Source of the DNA: an uncultured Ectothiorhodospiraceae bacterium
GTDB taxonomy: Bacteria; Pseudomonadota; Gammaproteobacteria; Nevskiales; Oceanococcaceae
NCBI GenBank assembly: GCA_937141935.1
Contig: CAKZQS010000027.1
Coordinates: 1-64,000, forward strand
Length of the DNA: 64,000 nt
Direction: 5' to 3'
In this document: positions 1 through 7,530 of the stretch, in pieces
How positions within the stretch are numbered: position 1 is the stretch's first letter
How the letters are laid out: every line of letters begins with the position of its first letter
The notes under the pieces: generated by a model
The model's database searches: none
What the model was told of the DNA's origin: nothing
Seen by the model: only the letters and a program-made list of their open reading frames with translations
Made by a program: the position numbers and the translations under genes

Positions 1-920
1 AGGACATCCAGCCGCCCGTCCGGCGCGCGGTGCCGGGTACCCACCGAATGCGAGGGGTCAATGCATACCGGCATGCGGGTCAGGCGCTTGACCACCGGCA
101 CATGCGAGAAGTCGACAAAGTTGCGGTGCGGGTCGCCCATGTTGGTTTTCATGCCGCGCAGGCAGAACACCACGTGGCTGTTGCCCTCGCTGGCCAGGTA
201 TTCGGCCGCGTTCAGCGACTCCTCCAGCGTGATGCCGAAGCCGCGCTTGAGCAGCACCGGGAACTCCTGCTGCCGGCCCACGGCCTTGAGCAGCTCGAAG
301 TTCTGCGTGTTGCGGGTGCCGATCTGCAGCATCACGCCGGTGGGCTGGCCGGCCCGCTCCAGCGCCGAATAGATCTCGTCGATGTGCTTTTCGTGCGTGA
401 TTTCCATCGCCACCACGGCGATGTTGTTGCGGCCGGCCGCCTCGAAGACCCAGGGCAGGCAGTTCGCCCCGTGGCCCTGGAAGGAATAGGGGCTGGTGCG
501 CGGCTTGTAGGCGCCCATCCGCGTGCACACCTGGCCGCGCACCTTGAGCGCCGCCATCATCGCCTCGACGCTCTCGGGGCTGTCCACCGCGCACAGGCCG
601 GCGAAGACGTTCAGGTTGTCCTGGGCGAAGCGCACGCCGCGGTAGCTGAACTCGGCGGCGCGGTCGTCGTGCGTGTGCCGGCCGAGCACCTTATAGGCCT
701 CGGAGATGCGCACCACGCGCTCGACCAGCGGCAGCTCGGCCATGTCGCGGGTCGACAGCGCCTGCGTATTGCCCAGCAGGTAGATCTCGGTCAGCGTCTG
801 CTGCGCGCCTTGCACCGTGTGCGCGCGGTGCTCGATGTTCGGCAGGGCATCGAGCTGGGCCAGCAGCGCCTCATAGGCCGGGCTGTTGCGGTCGGTATCG
901 GGCTCGAGGATCAAAATCAC
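1..920 (-). CDS. 3-deoxy-7-phosphoheptulonate synthase-like protein (class I-beta), C-terminus beyond window
   Basis: Likely condenses phosphoenolpyruvate and erythrose 4-phosphate, the first step of aromatic amino acid synthesis. About 306 codons are visible and the 3' end lies off the left edge. I chose the GTG at 920 because the reading frame has no better start; no clear ribosome site is seen. Residues 1-80 look like the small N-terminal domain of class I-beta enzymes. The barrel follows, with AGLCAVDS (107-114), YKPRTSPYSFQG (138-149), an IGTRN motif and DPSHSVG near the left edge. The family usually has GPCS/A and DPSHGxG, so this copy deviates at both places but keeps the Cys and His metal ligands. 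It is divergent from the gene at 1131. Family membership is fairly sure; the exact substrate is less so. Confidence 0.8.
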   Translation of the reverse strand, partial: MILILEPDTDRNSPAYEALLAQLDALPNIEHRAHTVQGAQQTLTEIYLLGNTQALSTRDMAELPLVERVVRISEAYKVLGRHTHDDRAAEFSYRGVRFAQDNLNVFAGLCAVDSPESVEAMMAALKVRGQVCTRMGAYKPRTSPYSFQGHGANCLPWVFEAAGRNNIAVVAMEITHEKHIDEIYSALERAGQPTGVMLQIGTRNTQNFELLKAVGRQQEFPVLLKRGFGITLEESLNAAEYLASEGNSHVVFCLRGMKTNMGDPHRNFVDFSHVPVVKRLTRMPVCIDPSHSVGTRHRAPDGRLDV

Positions 921-1130
921 GGCAGGCCGCCAAGGGGCAGGGGGGCGCAAATGGTAAAGCAGGCGGCCGCGCGGGCGCCGGCCCGCAGGGCCCCCGGCCC
1001 TGCGCGCCCGAGCCCCCGGCCGCGCCCACGGGCACGCCAGCGCCCCGCCACGCCCGCTTCCCCTTCGCGACCGCGCTTCGCGGCATGGGACTTGCTCCCT
1101 GCGACGTGAATCCGTCACGGCACGTTCCCG

Positions 1131-1628
1131 ATGAGCCTGCCCCTGCAACTGACATTGAGCGAGCTGGCCCTGCTGGGCCTGGGCGCCTGCGCGTACATCG
1201 CGCTCGCCCTGTGGTTCTGCCGCCGCCCGGCCCGGCCCGGCGCAGACGCGACGGAGGCCGCAGCGGGCGACGTGGCGGCACAGCAGGCCGACTCGCCGCA
1301 GCCCGCGCCGCCGCCCGCGGGCACACCCGCCGGCCCCGCGCACGCCACCGAAATCGCACTGTGCGCCGAGATCGCCGAGTTGCGCGCCCTGGTGGCCGCG
1401 TTGGATACGCGCATGAAGGCGCTGCAGCAGCGCCAGGAAACGCAGATGCAGGTGCTGCTGGAGCAGGGCCTGGAGCCCGGCGATGCCGCCGGCTTCGCGG
1501 TGGATGATCTGATTGCGCTGGCCCGGCAGGGCTGGCCGGCGGCCAAGCTGGCGCGGGTGGCCCGCATGTCGCTGGCCGAAGCCGAGTTCCTGCAGCGCCT
1601 GCACGGCGAGGACGGCGCCCGGCACTGA
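1131..1628 (+). CDS. DUF2802-like membrane-anchored protein
   Basis: Protein of 165 residues and unknown function. One N-terminal membrane segment (about residues 9-29, LALLGLGACAYIALALWF) is followed by a Pro/Ala-rich linker, a short coiled coil (about 85-120) and a C-terminal helical segment, AVDDLIALARQGWPAAKLA then MSLAEAEFLQRLHG. This end resembles DUF2802 proteins, which in many gammaproteobacteria sit beside cheW at the edge of flagellar and chemotaxis clusters. The terminal segment reads like a degenerate helix-turn-helix. The family assignment is from memory of the pattern and has not been searched. A separate short membrane protein occurs beside cheW at 45313 in this window; the two share the TM-plus-coil layout but I see no convincing sequence identity. 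Confidence 0.6.
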   Translation: MSLPLQLTLSELALLGLGACAYIALALWFCRRPARPGADATEAAAGDVAAQQADSPQPAPPPAGTPAGPAHATEIALCAEIAELRALVAALDTRMKALQQRQETQMQVLLEQGLEPGDAAGFAVDDLIALARQGWPAAKLARVARMSLAEAEFLQRLHGEDGARH

Positions 1629-2130
1629 GCCCGCCGCGCTAAGCGGACTGCCGATCCGGGCCGCGCCATTTGCGGCGCCACCGCCACACCTCCACCACAC
1701 CTCGGCCACACCGCAGCCACTGCGCGCCTATCGCTCACCCCACGAGGCCGGGGGGTCGCCCACTTTCATCGGCCAGGCGCACGCTCCGGCGCTGTATCGC
1801 GCCCCCATGCAAGCGGGAATCGTGCGGCTGTGGCCACGCCCATGCCGCGTCGCGTCCCGCGCCCTTCAGGCGTGTCCTGTCCGCATCGGCATCGGCCTCG
1901 AAGATCGACGGCCCCTGGGGCGGCAAGCGAGTCGCGCCGCAGCCGCCGGGCTGTCGTCGTCTGCGCACGGACCAGCCGCGACCCCTGGCAAGACCACGCC
2001 AGTCCGCCCTGCCGCAGGCCGTTCGTCGCGGATACGGTGCGCAGCGACCACGCGGGGGCCGCAAGGGCGAGGTGACGCCGCGGCTGCGCTGCGCAGTAGG
2101 GGTGGAGCCGGGTGTGGCGCGGGCTTGCAA
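1629..2130. other. Non-coding stretch, no supported gene
   Basis: About 500 bases with no convincing gene. Reading frames are open on both strands only because GC is so high. Their translations are Arg/Pro-rich, without hydrophobic cores or recognisable motifs. No tRNA T-arm, rRNA or CRISPR pattern is seen. The stretch separates the gene at 1131 from the convergent flgM-flgN unit. Confidence 0.6.
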
Positions 2131-2171
2131 AGCCGGCGCTCGGAGACTCAATCCTTGAGTAGGCGCCGGCT
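2131..2171 (-). terminator. Probable terminator of the flgM-flgN unit
   Basis: Read on the minus strand, the stem AGCCGGCGC / GCGCCGGCT (9 bp, perfect) encloses a second stem ACTCAA / TTGAGT and is followed by TTTGC. It lies 70 bases downstream of the flgN stop. A stable GC-rich hairpin followed by a short T run is what an intrinsic terminator looks like, although the T run is short. Confidence 0.55.
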
Positions 2172-2190
2172 CCTTGAGTAGGCGCCGGCT
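2153..2190. repeat. Two tandem copies of a 19-bp unit
   Basis: CCTTGAGTAGGCGCCGGCT occurs twice head to tail (2153-2171 and 2172-2190) without mismatch. The first copy forms one arm of the hairpin downstream of flgN; the second is an extra arm that could compete for pairing with the partner arm at 2131-2140. Confidence 0.9.
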
Positions 2191-2241
2191 GGGCCGTGCA
2201 GGCCGCCAGTGCCTACCGGGCTGGGCGCAGGCCGCCGAGCG

Positions 2242-2643
2242 CTAGGCGCGGTGCGACAGCGAGGCCGGGCGGCGCCCCTGTAGTGCGCCATTGGCGCCAT
2301 AGGTGCCGCTGCCGTCGAGCTGCTGCATCCGGTCGCGGACCTGGGCCCGGCGGGCGGCGATGCGGGCGCCATTGTCCTGGTTGCGTTGCTGGCAGGAGCG
2401 CAGCAGCGCCTCCAGCGGGGCCAGCGCGGCCTGCTGCTCCGGCGCCAGCGCCGGGTGCCGGGCCAGGCGCTGGCACAGCGTGTCCTTGTGTTCGACCAGC
2501 CGCACCAGGCCGTCGGCGTCGTCGGCGTCGAGCAGGGCGGTTTCCTCGGCCAGCGTGGCCTCCAGCTGCTCCAGCAGCCCGCGCACCTCGTCCAGCGCCG
2601 GCGCGGGCGCGGGCGGCGGGATCGGGGTGGCCTCGGGGTTCAC
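2242..2643 (-). CDS. flgN: Flagellar type III export chaperone FlgN
   Basis: Cytoplasmic chaperone for the hook-filament junction proteins FlgK and FlgL. The 133-residue protein is mostly helical. It has the family's signature Asn-rich segment, RNQDNGARIAARR (about 86-98), followed by a Gly-rich tail containing TYGANG, and a Pro/Ala-rich N-terminus. Its ATG overlaps the flgM stop by four bases (ATGA), so the two genes are translationally coupled. It is encoded opposite to the hook operon, and expression is expected from the sigma-28 promoter ahead of flgM. Confidence 0.85.
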   Translation of the reverse strand: MNPEATPIPPPAPAPALDEVRGLLEQLEATLAEETALLDADDADGLVRLVEHKDTLCQRLARHPALAPEQQAALAPLEALLRSCQQRNQDNGARIAARRAQVRDRMQQLDGSGTYGANGALQGRRPASLSHRA

Positions 2644-2981
2644 GCCTCGTCCCCGCGCATCGCCTCTTCAAAGGCCAGCAGGCGGTCGGCGATGGCCTCG
2701 GCATCCAACGGGTAGTTGCCGGCGGCAATGGCGTCGCGCAGTCGGGCGACCTTGGCCTCGTCGAAGCCGCCGTCGGCCCGGGCCAGATCCACGGCCTGCT
2801 GGCTGAGCAGCTGCACCTTGTCCCCCGCGGCCGGCGCGTCCGCCGCGGCGACGGTGGGGCTGGGGCCCGCGGCCGCAGCCGGGGCGGTTGCCGGGCTGCG
2901 GCTGACTTCGGTCCGGGCGACGTCCGTCTGCGCGAGCGGGCGCTGGACGGCGCCGGGGATGTCGTAGCGTGTGTTCATCAT
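2640..2981 (-). CDS. flgM: Anti-sigma-28 factor FlgM
   Basis: Binds FliA (sigma-28) until the hook is complete, then is exported, which releases late gene expression. The 113-residue protein has an Ala/Pro-rich disordered N-terminal half, the usual export and disorder region. The conserved C-terminal sigma-binding helices follow, with DKVQLLSQQAVDLAR (about 54-68) and LRDAIAAGNYPLDAEAIADR (about 81-100). Two adjacent ATG codons are present and the first is used. A perfectly spaced FliA promoter lies 26 bases upstream, giving the expected feedback loop. The cognate sigma gene fliA is at 39427. Confidence 0.93.
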   Translation of the reverse strand: MMNTRYDIPGAVQRPLAQTDVARTEVSRSPATAPAAAAGPSPTVAAADAPAAGDKVQLLSQQAVDLARADGGFDEAKVARLRDAIAAGNYPLDAEAIADRLLAFEEAMRGDEA

Positions 2982-3006
2982 GCGATCCGAGACGGTGTCG
3001 ACGGGG

Positions 3007-3033
3007 GTATCGGCCGCCGGCGTACAGACTTGA
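3007..3033 (-). promoter_or_regulatory. Sigma-28 (FliA) promoter of flgM-flgN
   Basis: Minus strand reads TCAAGTCT-N11-GCCGATAC, matching the FliA consensus TAAAGTTT-N11-GCCGATAA at all -10 core positions with exact spacing. Predicted transcript start is about 2999, giving a leader of about 18 bases before flgM. Confidence 0.88.
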
Positions 3034-3090
3034 GGGCTGTGCGGAAAAAAAATGTCATGCCGGCCGCTGCGGCCCGCCGGGCGCGGATCG

Positions 3091-3786
3091 TCATGGCACC
3101 GTGATCAGGCCGGGCGCGCTGACCCGGCCTTCGACGATACGCCCGGAATAGGTGTTGCGGGCCTGCACCCAGGCGCCGACGGCGGCGTCTTCCAGCGCCT
3201 CGCCGGTGGACTCGATGCGCAGGCCGGCGCGCTCCAGCACCAGGCGCACGGCCTGGCCGCGCTGCACCGCGCGGCCGGCGCGCAGGTGGGTGGGGCGCAG
3301 CAGCGTGCCGGGGGCCAGGGCCTGGCGGGGGATGCGGCCGACCGCCTGCTCCAGCGTGCCCACGTGGCCCAGCGGCATGCGCTCGGCCGGGTGCTGCACC
3401 AGTTCCAGGTCCTCGGCGCGCAGCGCCTCGCCCGGCGTGGCCGCGCGGCGCAGCCGCACCATCGACACCATCTGGGTGATGCGCACCGGGACATAGATCG
3501 TCCAGCCGCCGGGGCAGCGCAGGCCCACGGTGCGCCGCGGGCCGCCGCGGCTGCCCGGGGCGTCGAAGGCCTCGGGCCGCTGCGCGCAGGCCGGCAGGCG
3601 CAGGCGTGCGTCGAGCGAGGGCATGGCCACGCTGCTGCCGGGCTGCTCGCCGGCCACGAAGGCACTGACGATCGTGCGCAGGCGCGCGACGTTCTCCAGC
3701 TCGCCGCCCGGCGCAGCCGCGGCGGCGGGGGCGACGGTGGCCGGCAGGGCCAGGGCCAGACAGAGCGAAATCAGCAAAGGCTTCAT
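3091..3786 (-). CDS. flgA: Flagellar P-ring assembly chaperone FlgA
   Basis: Periplasmic chaperone that promotes FlgI P-ring assembly. The 231-residue precursor begins with a clear Sec signal peptide (MKPLLISLCLALALP, cleavage near the Ala run at 20-26). An N-terminal domain follows, with paired cysteines near 57 and 81, then a C-terminal SAF-type domain (about 95-230) with GRIPRQALAPGTLLRPTHL and the ending NTYSGRIVEGRVSAPGLITV. The start is fixed by the signal peptide because no in-frame alternative lies upstream. It is divergent from cheV with only 75 bases between starts. A sigma-54-like element upstream would place the transcript start almost at the ATG. The flgM unit lies 109 bases downstream with its own promoter. 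Confidence 0.92.
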   Translation of the reverse strand: MKPLLISLCLALALPATVAPAAAAAPGGELENVARLRTIVSAFVAGEQPGSSVAMPSLDARLRLPACAQRPEAFDAPGSRGGPRRTVGLRCPGGWTIYVPVRITQMVSMVRLRRAATPGEALRAEDLELVQHPAERMPLGHVGTLEQAVGRIPRQALAPGTLLRPTHLRAGRAVQRGQAVRLVLERAGLRIESTGEALEDAAVGAWVQARNTYSGRIVEGRVSAPGLITVP

Positions 3787-3797
3787 GCCGGCCGGCG

Positions 3798-3813
3798 TGC
3801 AATGCTGATGCCG
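3798..3813 (-). promoter_or_regulatory. Possible sigma-54 element upstream of flgA
   Basis: Minus strand CGGCATCAGCATTGCA has GG-N10-GC and the full TTGCA of the -12 box, matching 9 of 12 consensus positions. The implied start point is about 3787, right at the flgA ATG, so use of this element would give a leaderless or near-leaderless mRNA. That makes it doubtful. Confidence 0.4.
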
Positions 3814-3829
3814 CGGCGCGGCGGTTGCA
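3814..3829 (+). promoter_or_regulatory. Sigma-54 promoter upstream of cheV
   Basis: CGGCGCGGCGGTTGCA has GG-N10-GC with TTGCA at -12, matching 10 of 12 consensus positions. Predicted start is about 3840, 22 bases before the cheV ATG. It is directly adjacent to the minus-strand element that may serve flgA. Confidence 0.6.
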
Positions 3830-3861
3830 TCGGCGGCGACTCCTCCTTTCGCCTGCTGCCC

Positions 3862-4827
3862 ATGGCCACGCGTTCCAGCCTGCTCTCGCGCATCGACGAC
3901 AACACCCGCCTGGCCGGCCACAACCGCCTGGCGCTGTTGCTCTTTGAACTGGGCGATGGGGTGCTCTACGGCATCAATGTCTTCAAGGTGCGCGAAGTGC
4001 TGGCCACGCCACCGCTGCGGCCCGTGCCGCGGGCTCATCCGATGGTCGAGGGCATGATCCGCGTGCGCGACCGCGATGTGCTGGTGCTCAAGCTGACCAC
4101 CGCCCTGGGCATCGGCGGCGAACACCCCAGTGGCACTGCGATTCTCAGCGAGTTCAACCGCTCGGTGCAGGGCCTGCTGGTGGCGCGGGTGGACCGCATC
4201 ATCCACACCTCGGTGGAGCAGGTGCAGCCGCCGCCCCAGCTTGATGGGCACCGCGACGGCTTTCTGACGGCCGTGACCCGGCACGAGGGCCGGCTGGTCG
4301 AAATCATCGACGTGGAGCACGTGCTGGCGCAGGTCGTGGGCAAGCCGCGCGAGCTGTCGGCCGACTGGGTCGCGACCCAGCGCGGCCGCCTGGCCGGCTG
4401 CCGACCGATCCTGGTGGCCGATGACTCGCGCGTGGCCCGCGCGCAGATCGTGCGCACGCTGGACACGCTGGGCCTGCCCAGCCTGGTGGTCAACGATGGC
4501 CGCGTGGCGCTTCGTGCCTTGCAGACGGCGGCCCAGCAGGGGCCGCTGGGCGAGAGCTTTTCGATGCTGATCTCGGACATCGAGATGCCCGACATGGACG
4601 GCTACCGGCTGACGACCGAGGTGCGCGGCGATGCCCGCCTGGCCGGCCTGCCCGTCGTACTGCACACCTCGCTGTCGGGCGTGTTCAACGCCGCGCTGGT
4701 CGAGCGCGTGGGGGCGGATCGCTTCGTGCCCAAGTTCCACGCCGAAGATTTGGCGCAGGCCGTCGTGGACATGCTCTGCGGTGGCCGTGGCACGGCGCTT
4801 GCCTCGGGGGGCTCAGGTCCCGCTTAG
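3862..4827 (+). CDS. cheV: Chemotaxis coupling protein CheV (CheW-REC)
   Basis: Couples chemoreceptors to CheA and carries a receiver domain thought to tune adaptation. 321 residues: a CheW-like domain (about 30-165) and a receiver domain (about 180-305). The receiver has acidic pair D187/D188 (LVADDSR), phospho-acceptor D239 (LISDIEMPDMDG) and conserved Lys K291 (VPKFH). The ATG at 3862 was chosen because homology begins just after it; the frame is open further upstream, but that part is the antisense of flgA. The gene ends 10 bases before flgB, yet a strong sigma-54 promoter for flgB is buried in its last 40 bases. Confidence 0.93.
   Translation: MATRSSLLSRIDDNTRLAGHNRLALLLFELGDGVLYGINVFKVREVLATPPLRPVPRAHPMVEGMIRVRDRDVLVLKLTTALGIGGEHPSGTAILSEFNRSVQGLLVARVDRIIHTSVEQVQPPPQLDGHRDGFLTAVTRHEGRLVEIIDVEHVLAQVVGKPRELSADWVATQRGRLAGCRPILVADDSRVARAQIVRTLDTLGLPSLVVNDGRVALRALQTAAQQGPLGESFSMLISDIEMPDMDGYRLTTEVRGDARLAGLPVVLHTSLSGVFNAALVERVGADRFVPKFHAEDLAQAVVDMLCGGRGTALASGGSGPA
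4788..4803 (+). promoter_or_regulatory. Sigma-54 promoter of the flgB operon
   Basis: TGGCACG-GCGC-TTGCC matches the -24/-12 consensus TGGCACG-N4-TTGCA at all but the last base. It lies inside the 3' end of cheV; predicted start is about 4815, 23 bases before flgB. Confidence 0.85.
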
Positions 4828-4837
4828 AGGTCTGCCC

Positions 4838-5230
4838 ATGCCGACCCCCGACCCTCTCTTCGGCGCACTGGCGCCCGCACTGCGCGTCCACGGCGAACGC
4901 CTGGGCGTGCTCGCCGGCAACATCGCCAACGCCGACACACCGGGCTTCAAGGCCCGCGACATCGATTTTCGCAACGTTCTGCAAGGCGTGCAGGGCGCAC
5001 AGCTGCCCGCCACGCGGACGCAGCCCGGCCACCTGGATGGCGGCGGCATCAGCAGCGTCGGAAGTCCGACGCAGTGGCGGGTACCCACGCAGCCCAGCGC
5101 CGACGGCAACACCGTCGAGACGCCGGTCGAGCAGGCCGCCTACATGGATGCCGCGCTGCGCTACCAGGCGGCGCTGCGCTTCATTGACGGCCGCATGTCC
5201 AGCTACCGCCTGGCCATCCAGGGCTCCTGA
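4838..5230 (+). CDS. flgB: Flagellar proximal rod protein FlgB
   Basis: Structural subunit of the proximal rod in the periplasm. The 130-residue length is normal for FlgB. The N-terminal rod signature is present, LAGNIANADTPGFKARDIDF (about 25-44). The C-terminal amphipathic helix, which packs into the rod core, ends MSSYRLAIQGS. The start was set at the ATG at 4838 because upstream codons belong to another frame of cheV. It opens the operon flgBCDEFGHIJK and is followed two bases later by flgC. Confidence 0.94.
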   Translation: MPTPDPLFGALAPALRVHGERLGVLAGNIANADTPGFKARDIDFRNVLQGVQGAQLPATRTQPGHLDGGGISSVGSPTQWRVPTQPSADGNTVETPVEQAAYMDAALRYQAALRFIDGRMSSYRLAIQGS

Positions 5231-5232
5231 TC

Positions 5233-5637
5233 ATGGCTTCCTATTCCACACTTGAACTGGCGGGCATGGCCCTGGCGGCCCAGTCCACGCGGCTCAACAC
5301 CACGGCCAGCAACCTGGCCAATGCCAACACCGTGGCCGGGCGGCCGGAAGACGTCTACCAGGCGCGGCACCCGGTGTTTGAAACGGTGCTGACCCAGGCC
5401 GGCCATGCCGGCGTGGCGGTGCGCGAGATCCACCAGGAGCAGGCCGAGCCGCTGGCGCGCTACCAGCCGGGCCACCCACTGGCCGACGAGCAGGGTTATG
5501 TCTACGCGCCGCGCGTCGATGTGGTCGAGGCCATGGCCGACATGCTCAGCGCCTCGCGCTCCTACCAGAGCAGCCTGGACATGATGTCCACCACCAAGGA
5601 CCTGCTGCAGCGCACGCTGGAGACCGGACGTGGCTGA
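5233..5637 (+). CDS. flgC: Flagellar proximal rod protein FlgC
   Basis: Proximal rod subunit, 134 residues as expected. It has the flagellar rod motif LNTTASNLANANTVAGRPED (about 17-36) and the C-terminal helix, where MADMLSASRSYQSSLDMM leads to the usual rod/hook ending. It starts two bases after the flgB stop, and its own last eight bases overlap the flgD GTG start. Together with FlgB, FlgF and FlgG it builds the drive shaft exported through the fli-encoded apparatus later in this window. Confidence 0.94.
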   Translation: MASYSTLELAGMALAAQSTRLNTTASNLANANTVAGRPEDVYQARHPVFETVLTQAGHAGVAVREIHQEQAEPLARYQPGHPLADEQGYVYAPRVDVVEAMADMLSASRSYQSSLDMMSTTKDLLQRTLETGRG

Positions 5638-6304
5638 TCTGAACGTCAACGCCGTCGGCGCCAACCGTGCTGCCACCGGCGCCGCCACCGGCGCCGCCGC
5701 CAGCCCGCCCGCCACCGCGCAGCAGTCGCTGGGCCAGCAGGACTTTCTGCAGCTGATGATCGCGCAGCTGCAGAACCAGGACCCCTTCAAGCCGATGGAG
5801 AACGGCGAATTCCTGGGCCAGATGGCCCAGTTCTCCACGGTCAACGGGATTACGGAGCTGCAGAGCACGGTCGAATCTCTTGCGGCCCAGTTCGGCGCCA
5901 CGCAATTGGTCGATGCCACGTCGCTTATCGGCCGCCAGGCCATGATCTTGAGCGACCGGGTTCCCGGTGGCGAGGCGCGGGCCGCCAGCGTCGACGTGCC
6001 GGCGGCCGGCCCGTTGCGCCTGCGCATCGAGGATGCCAACGGCAGCCTGGTGCAGACGCTGGATCTGGGCGAGCGCGCCCCGGGCCGGGCCGACTTCAAC
6101 CTGCCGCCGCTGCCGCCGGGCGATTACCGCCTGCGCGCCAGCCTGGGGCAGGGGCAGGGCGCGACCGCCCTGCCGGTGGCCGTGGCCGCCGACATCCGCG
6201 GGGTGGCGCTGGCCGGCGACGGCAGCGGCAATACCCAACTCGAACTCGAGCACTTCGGCAGCGTGTCGCTGAACGATGTGCGCCACATCCGACAGGAGAC
6301 CTAA
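5630..6304 (+). CDS. flgD: Flagellar hook capping protein FlgD
   Basis: Scaffold that caps the growing hook and is absent from the finished organelle. 224 residues with a GTG start overlapping flgC. An Ala-rich disordered N-terminus (1-35) precedes the conserved capping motif QDFLQLMIAQLQNQDPFKP (about 38-56). A FLGD-tudor/Ig-like C-terminal half follows, with DLGERAPGRADFNLPPLPPG and a beta-rich end. It is followed by flgE after three bases. Confidence 0.93.
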   Translation: MADLNVNAVGANRAATGAATGAAASPPATAQQSLGQQDFLQLMIAQLQNQDPFKPMENGEFLGQMAQFSTVNGITELQSTVESLAAQFGATQLVDATSLIGRQAMILSDRVPGGEARAASVDVPAAGPLRLRIEDANGSLVQTLDLGERAPGRADFNLPPLPPGDYRLRASLGQGQGATALPVAVAADIRGVALAGDGSGNTQLELEHFGSVSLNDVRHIRQET

Positions 6305-6307
6305 GCC

Positions 6308-7525
6308 ATGGCTTTTCGCATCGCGCTTTCCGGCATGAATGCCGCGACCTCCAACCTGGGGGTCATTTCCAACAACATCGCCAACGCCAACACGGTGGGC
6401 TTCAAGTCCTCGCGCTCGGAGTTCTCCGAGCTGGTGACCACCGGCAGCCAGGCGCTGGACAGCGCCGCCAACGGCGGCGGCGTGGCGCTGCGGCCCACGC
6501 GGCAGCAGCACACCCAGGGCACCATCCAGTTCACCGACAACGCGTTGGATCTGGCCATCAGCGGCTCGGGCTTTTTCACCATCGAACGCGATGGGGTGGA
6601 GCAATACACCCGCGACGGCGCCTTTCAGGTCGATGCCGACGGCTATGTGGTGACGGCGGCCGGTGCGCGCCTGCAGGGCTTCTCGCCGCTGGTCGGCGGC
6701 GGCTTCAACACGGCCGACCTGACCGATCTGCAGATCCTCTCGCAGGAAAGCGCGCCGCAGGCCACCAGCGAGGTGGATGCCACCTTCAACCTGCCGGCCA
6801 ATGCCCCGGTGACCACCGGCACGGCCTTCTCGCCGACCGACCCGGACAGCTACAACCACGCCACCTCGGTGACGGTCTACGACTCGCTGGGTGCGCCGCA
6901 CGCCGCGACGCTGTACCTGAGCCGTGACACCACCGTGAACAACTGGACGCTGAACCTGGCCATCGACGGCACCGACGTCGGCAGCCCGACGCCGCTGGAG
7001 TTCGACAGCAGCGGCGCGCTGATCAACCCGGCCGGCGGCCAGATCGCCTTCACCGGCCTGACGGTGGGCACCGGCACGGCGGCGCAGGACATCGCGCTGG
7101 ACCTGTCGGCCATCACCCAGTTCGGCAATGAGTTCGCGGTCAGCGACATCAGCCAGAACGGCTACGAGAACGGCCGCCTGAACGATGTCGAGTTCACCGC
7201 CGACGGCATCCTGCAGGCCCGCTATTCCAACGGCCAGCGGCTGGATCTGGGCCAGGTGGCCCTGTCCAACTTCCGCAACCTCGACGGCCTGCAAAGTGAC
7301 GGCGAGAACGCCTGGCGGGCCACCGCCGATGCCGGCCAGGTGCGCCGCGGCGCCCCCGACTCGGGTGACTTCGGCACCCTGCGTGCCGGGGCGCTGGAGT
7401 CCTCCAACGTCGATCTGACCGCGCAGCTGGTCGAGATGATCACGGCGCAGCGCAGCTTCCAGGCCAATGCGCAGGTCGTGACCACCGCCGACCAGATCAC
7501 GCAGTCGGCGCTGAACCTGCGTTAA
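6308..7525 (+). CDS. flgE: Flagellar hook protein FlgE
   Basis: Main subunit of the hook, the universal joint outside the cell. 405 residues, a typical FlgE length. The N-terminal D0 motif is NAATSNLGVISNNIANANT with GFKSSRSEF just after it. Central beta domains carry Thr/Asn-rich sequence. The C-terminal helix is LESSNVDLTAQLVEMITAQR followed by SFQANAQVVTTADQ. A good purine-rich site (GGAGACC) lies upstream of the ATG. Its length control partner FliK is encoded at 27901. Confidence 0.95.
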   Translation: MAFRIALSGMNAATSNLGVISNNIANANTVGFKSSRSEFSELVTTGSQALDSAANGGGVALRPTRQQHTQGTIQFTDNALDLAISGSGFFTIERDGVEQYTRDGAFQVDADGYVVTAAGARLQGFSPLVGGGFNTADLTDLQILSQESAPQATSEVDATFNLPANAPVTTGTAFSPTDPDSYNHATSVTVYDSLGAPHAATLYLSRDTTVNNWTLNLAIDGTDVGSPTPLEFDSSGALINPAGGQIAFTGLTVGTGTAAQDIALDLSAITQFGNEFAVSDISQNGYENGRLNDVEFTADGILQARYSNGQRLDLGQVALSNFRNLDGLQSDGENAWRATADAGQVRRGAPDSGDFGTLRAGALESSNVDLTAQLVEMITAQRSFQANAQVVTTADQITQSALNLR

Positions 7526-7530
7526 TCGTC

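Noticed and set aside
30-1109. Plus-strand open frame of 359 codons at the left edge
   Set aside because: It is the antisense of the DAHP-synthase-like gene, whose minus-strand translation has clear family motifs.
1670-2158. Plus-strand open frame of 162 codons
   Set aside because: Arg/Pro/Ser-rich without any recognisable core; overlapping frames on both strands are equally open.
3091-4740. FlgA extended upstream to 549 codons
   Set aside because: The extension runs antisense through cheV. The signal peptide at 3786 fixes the true start.
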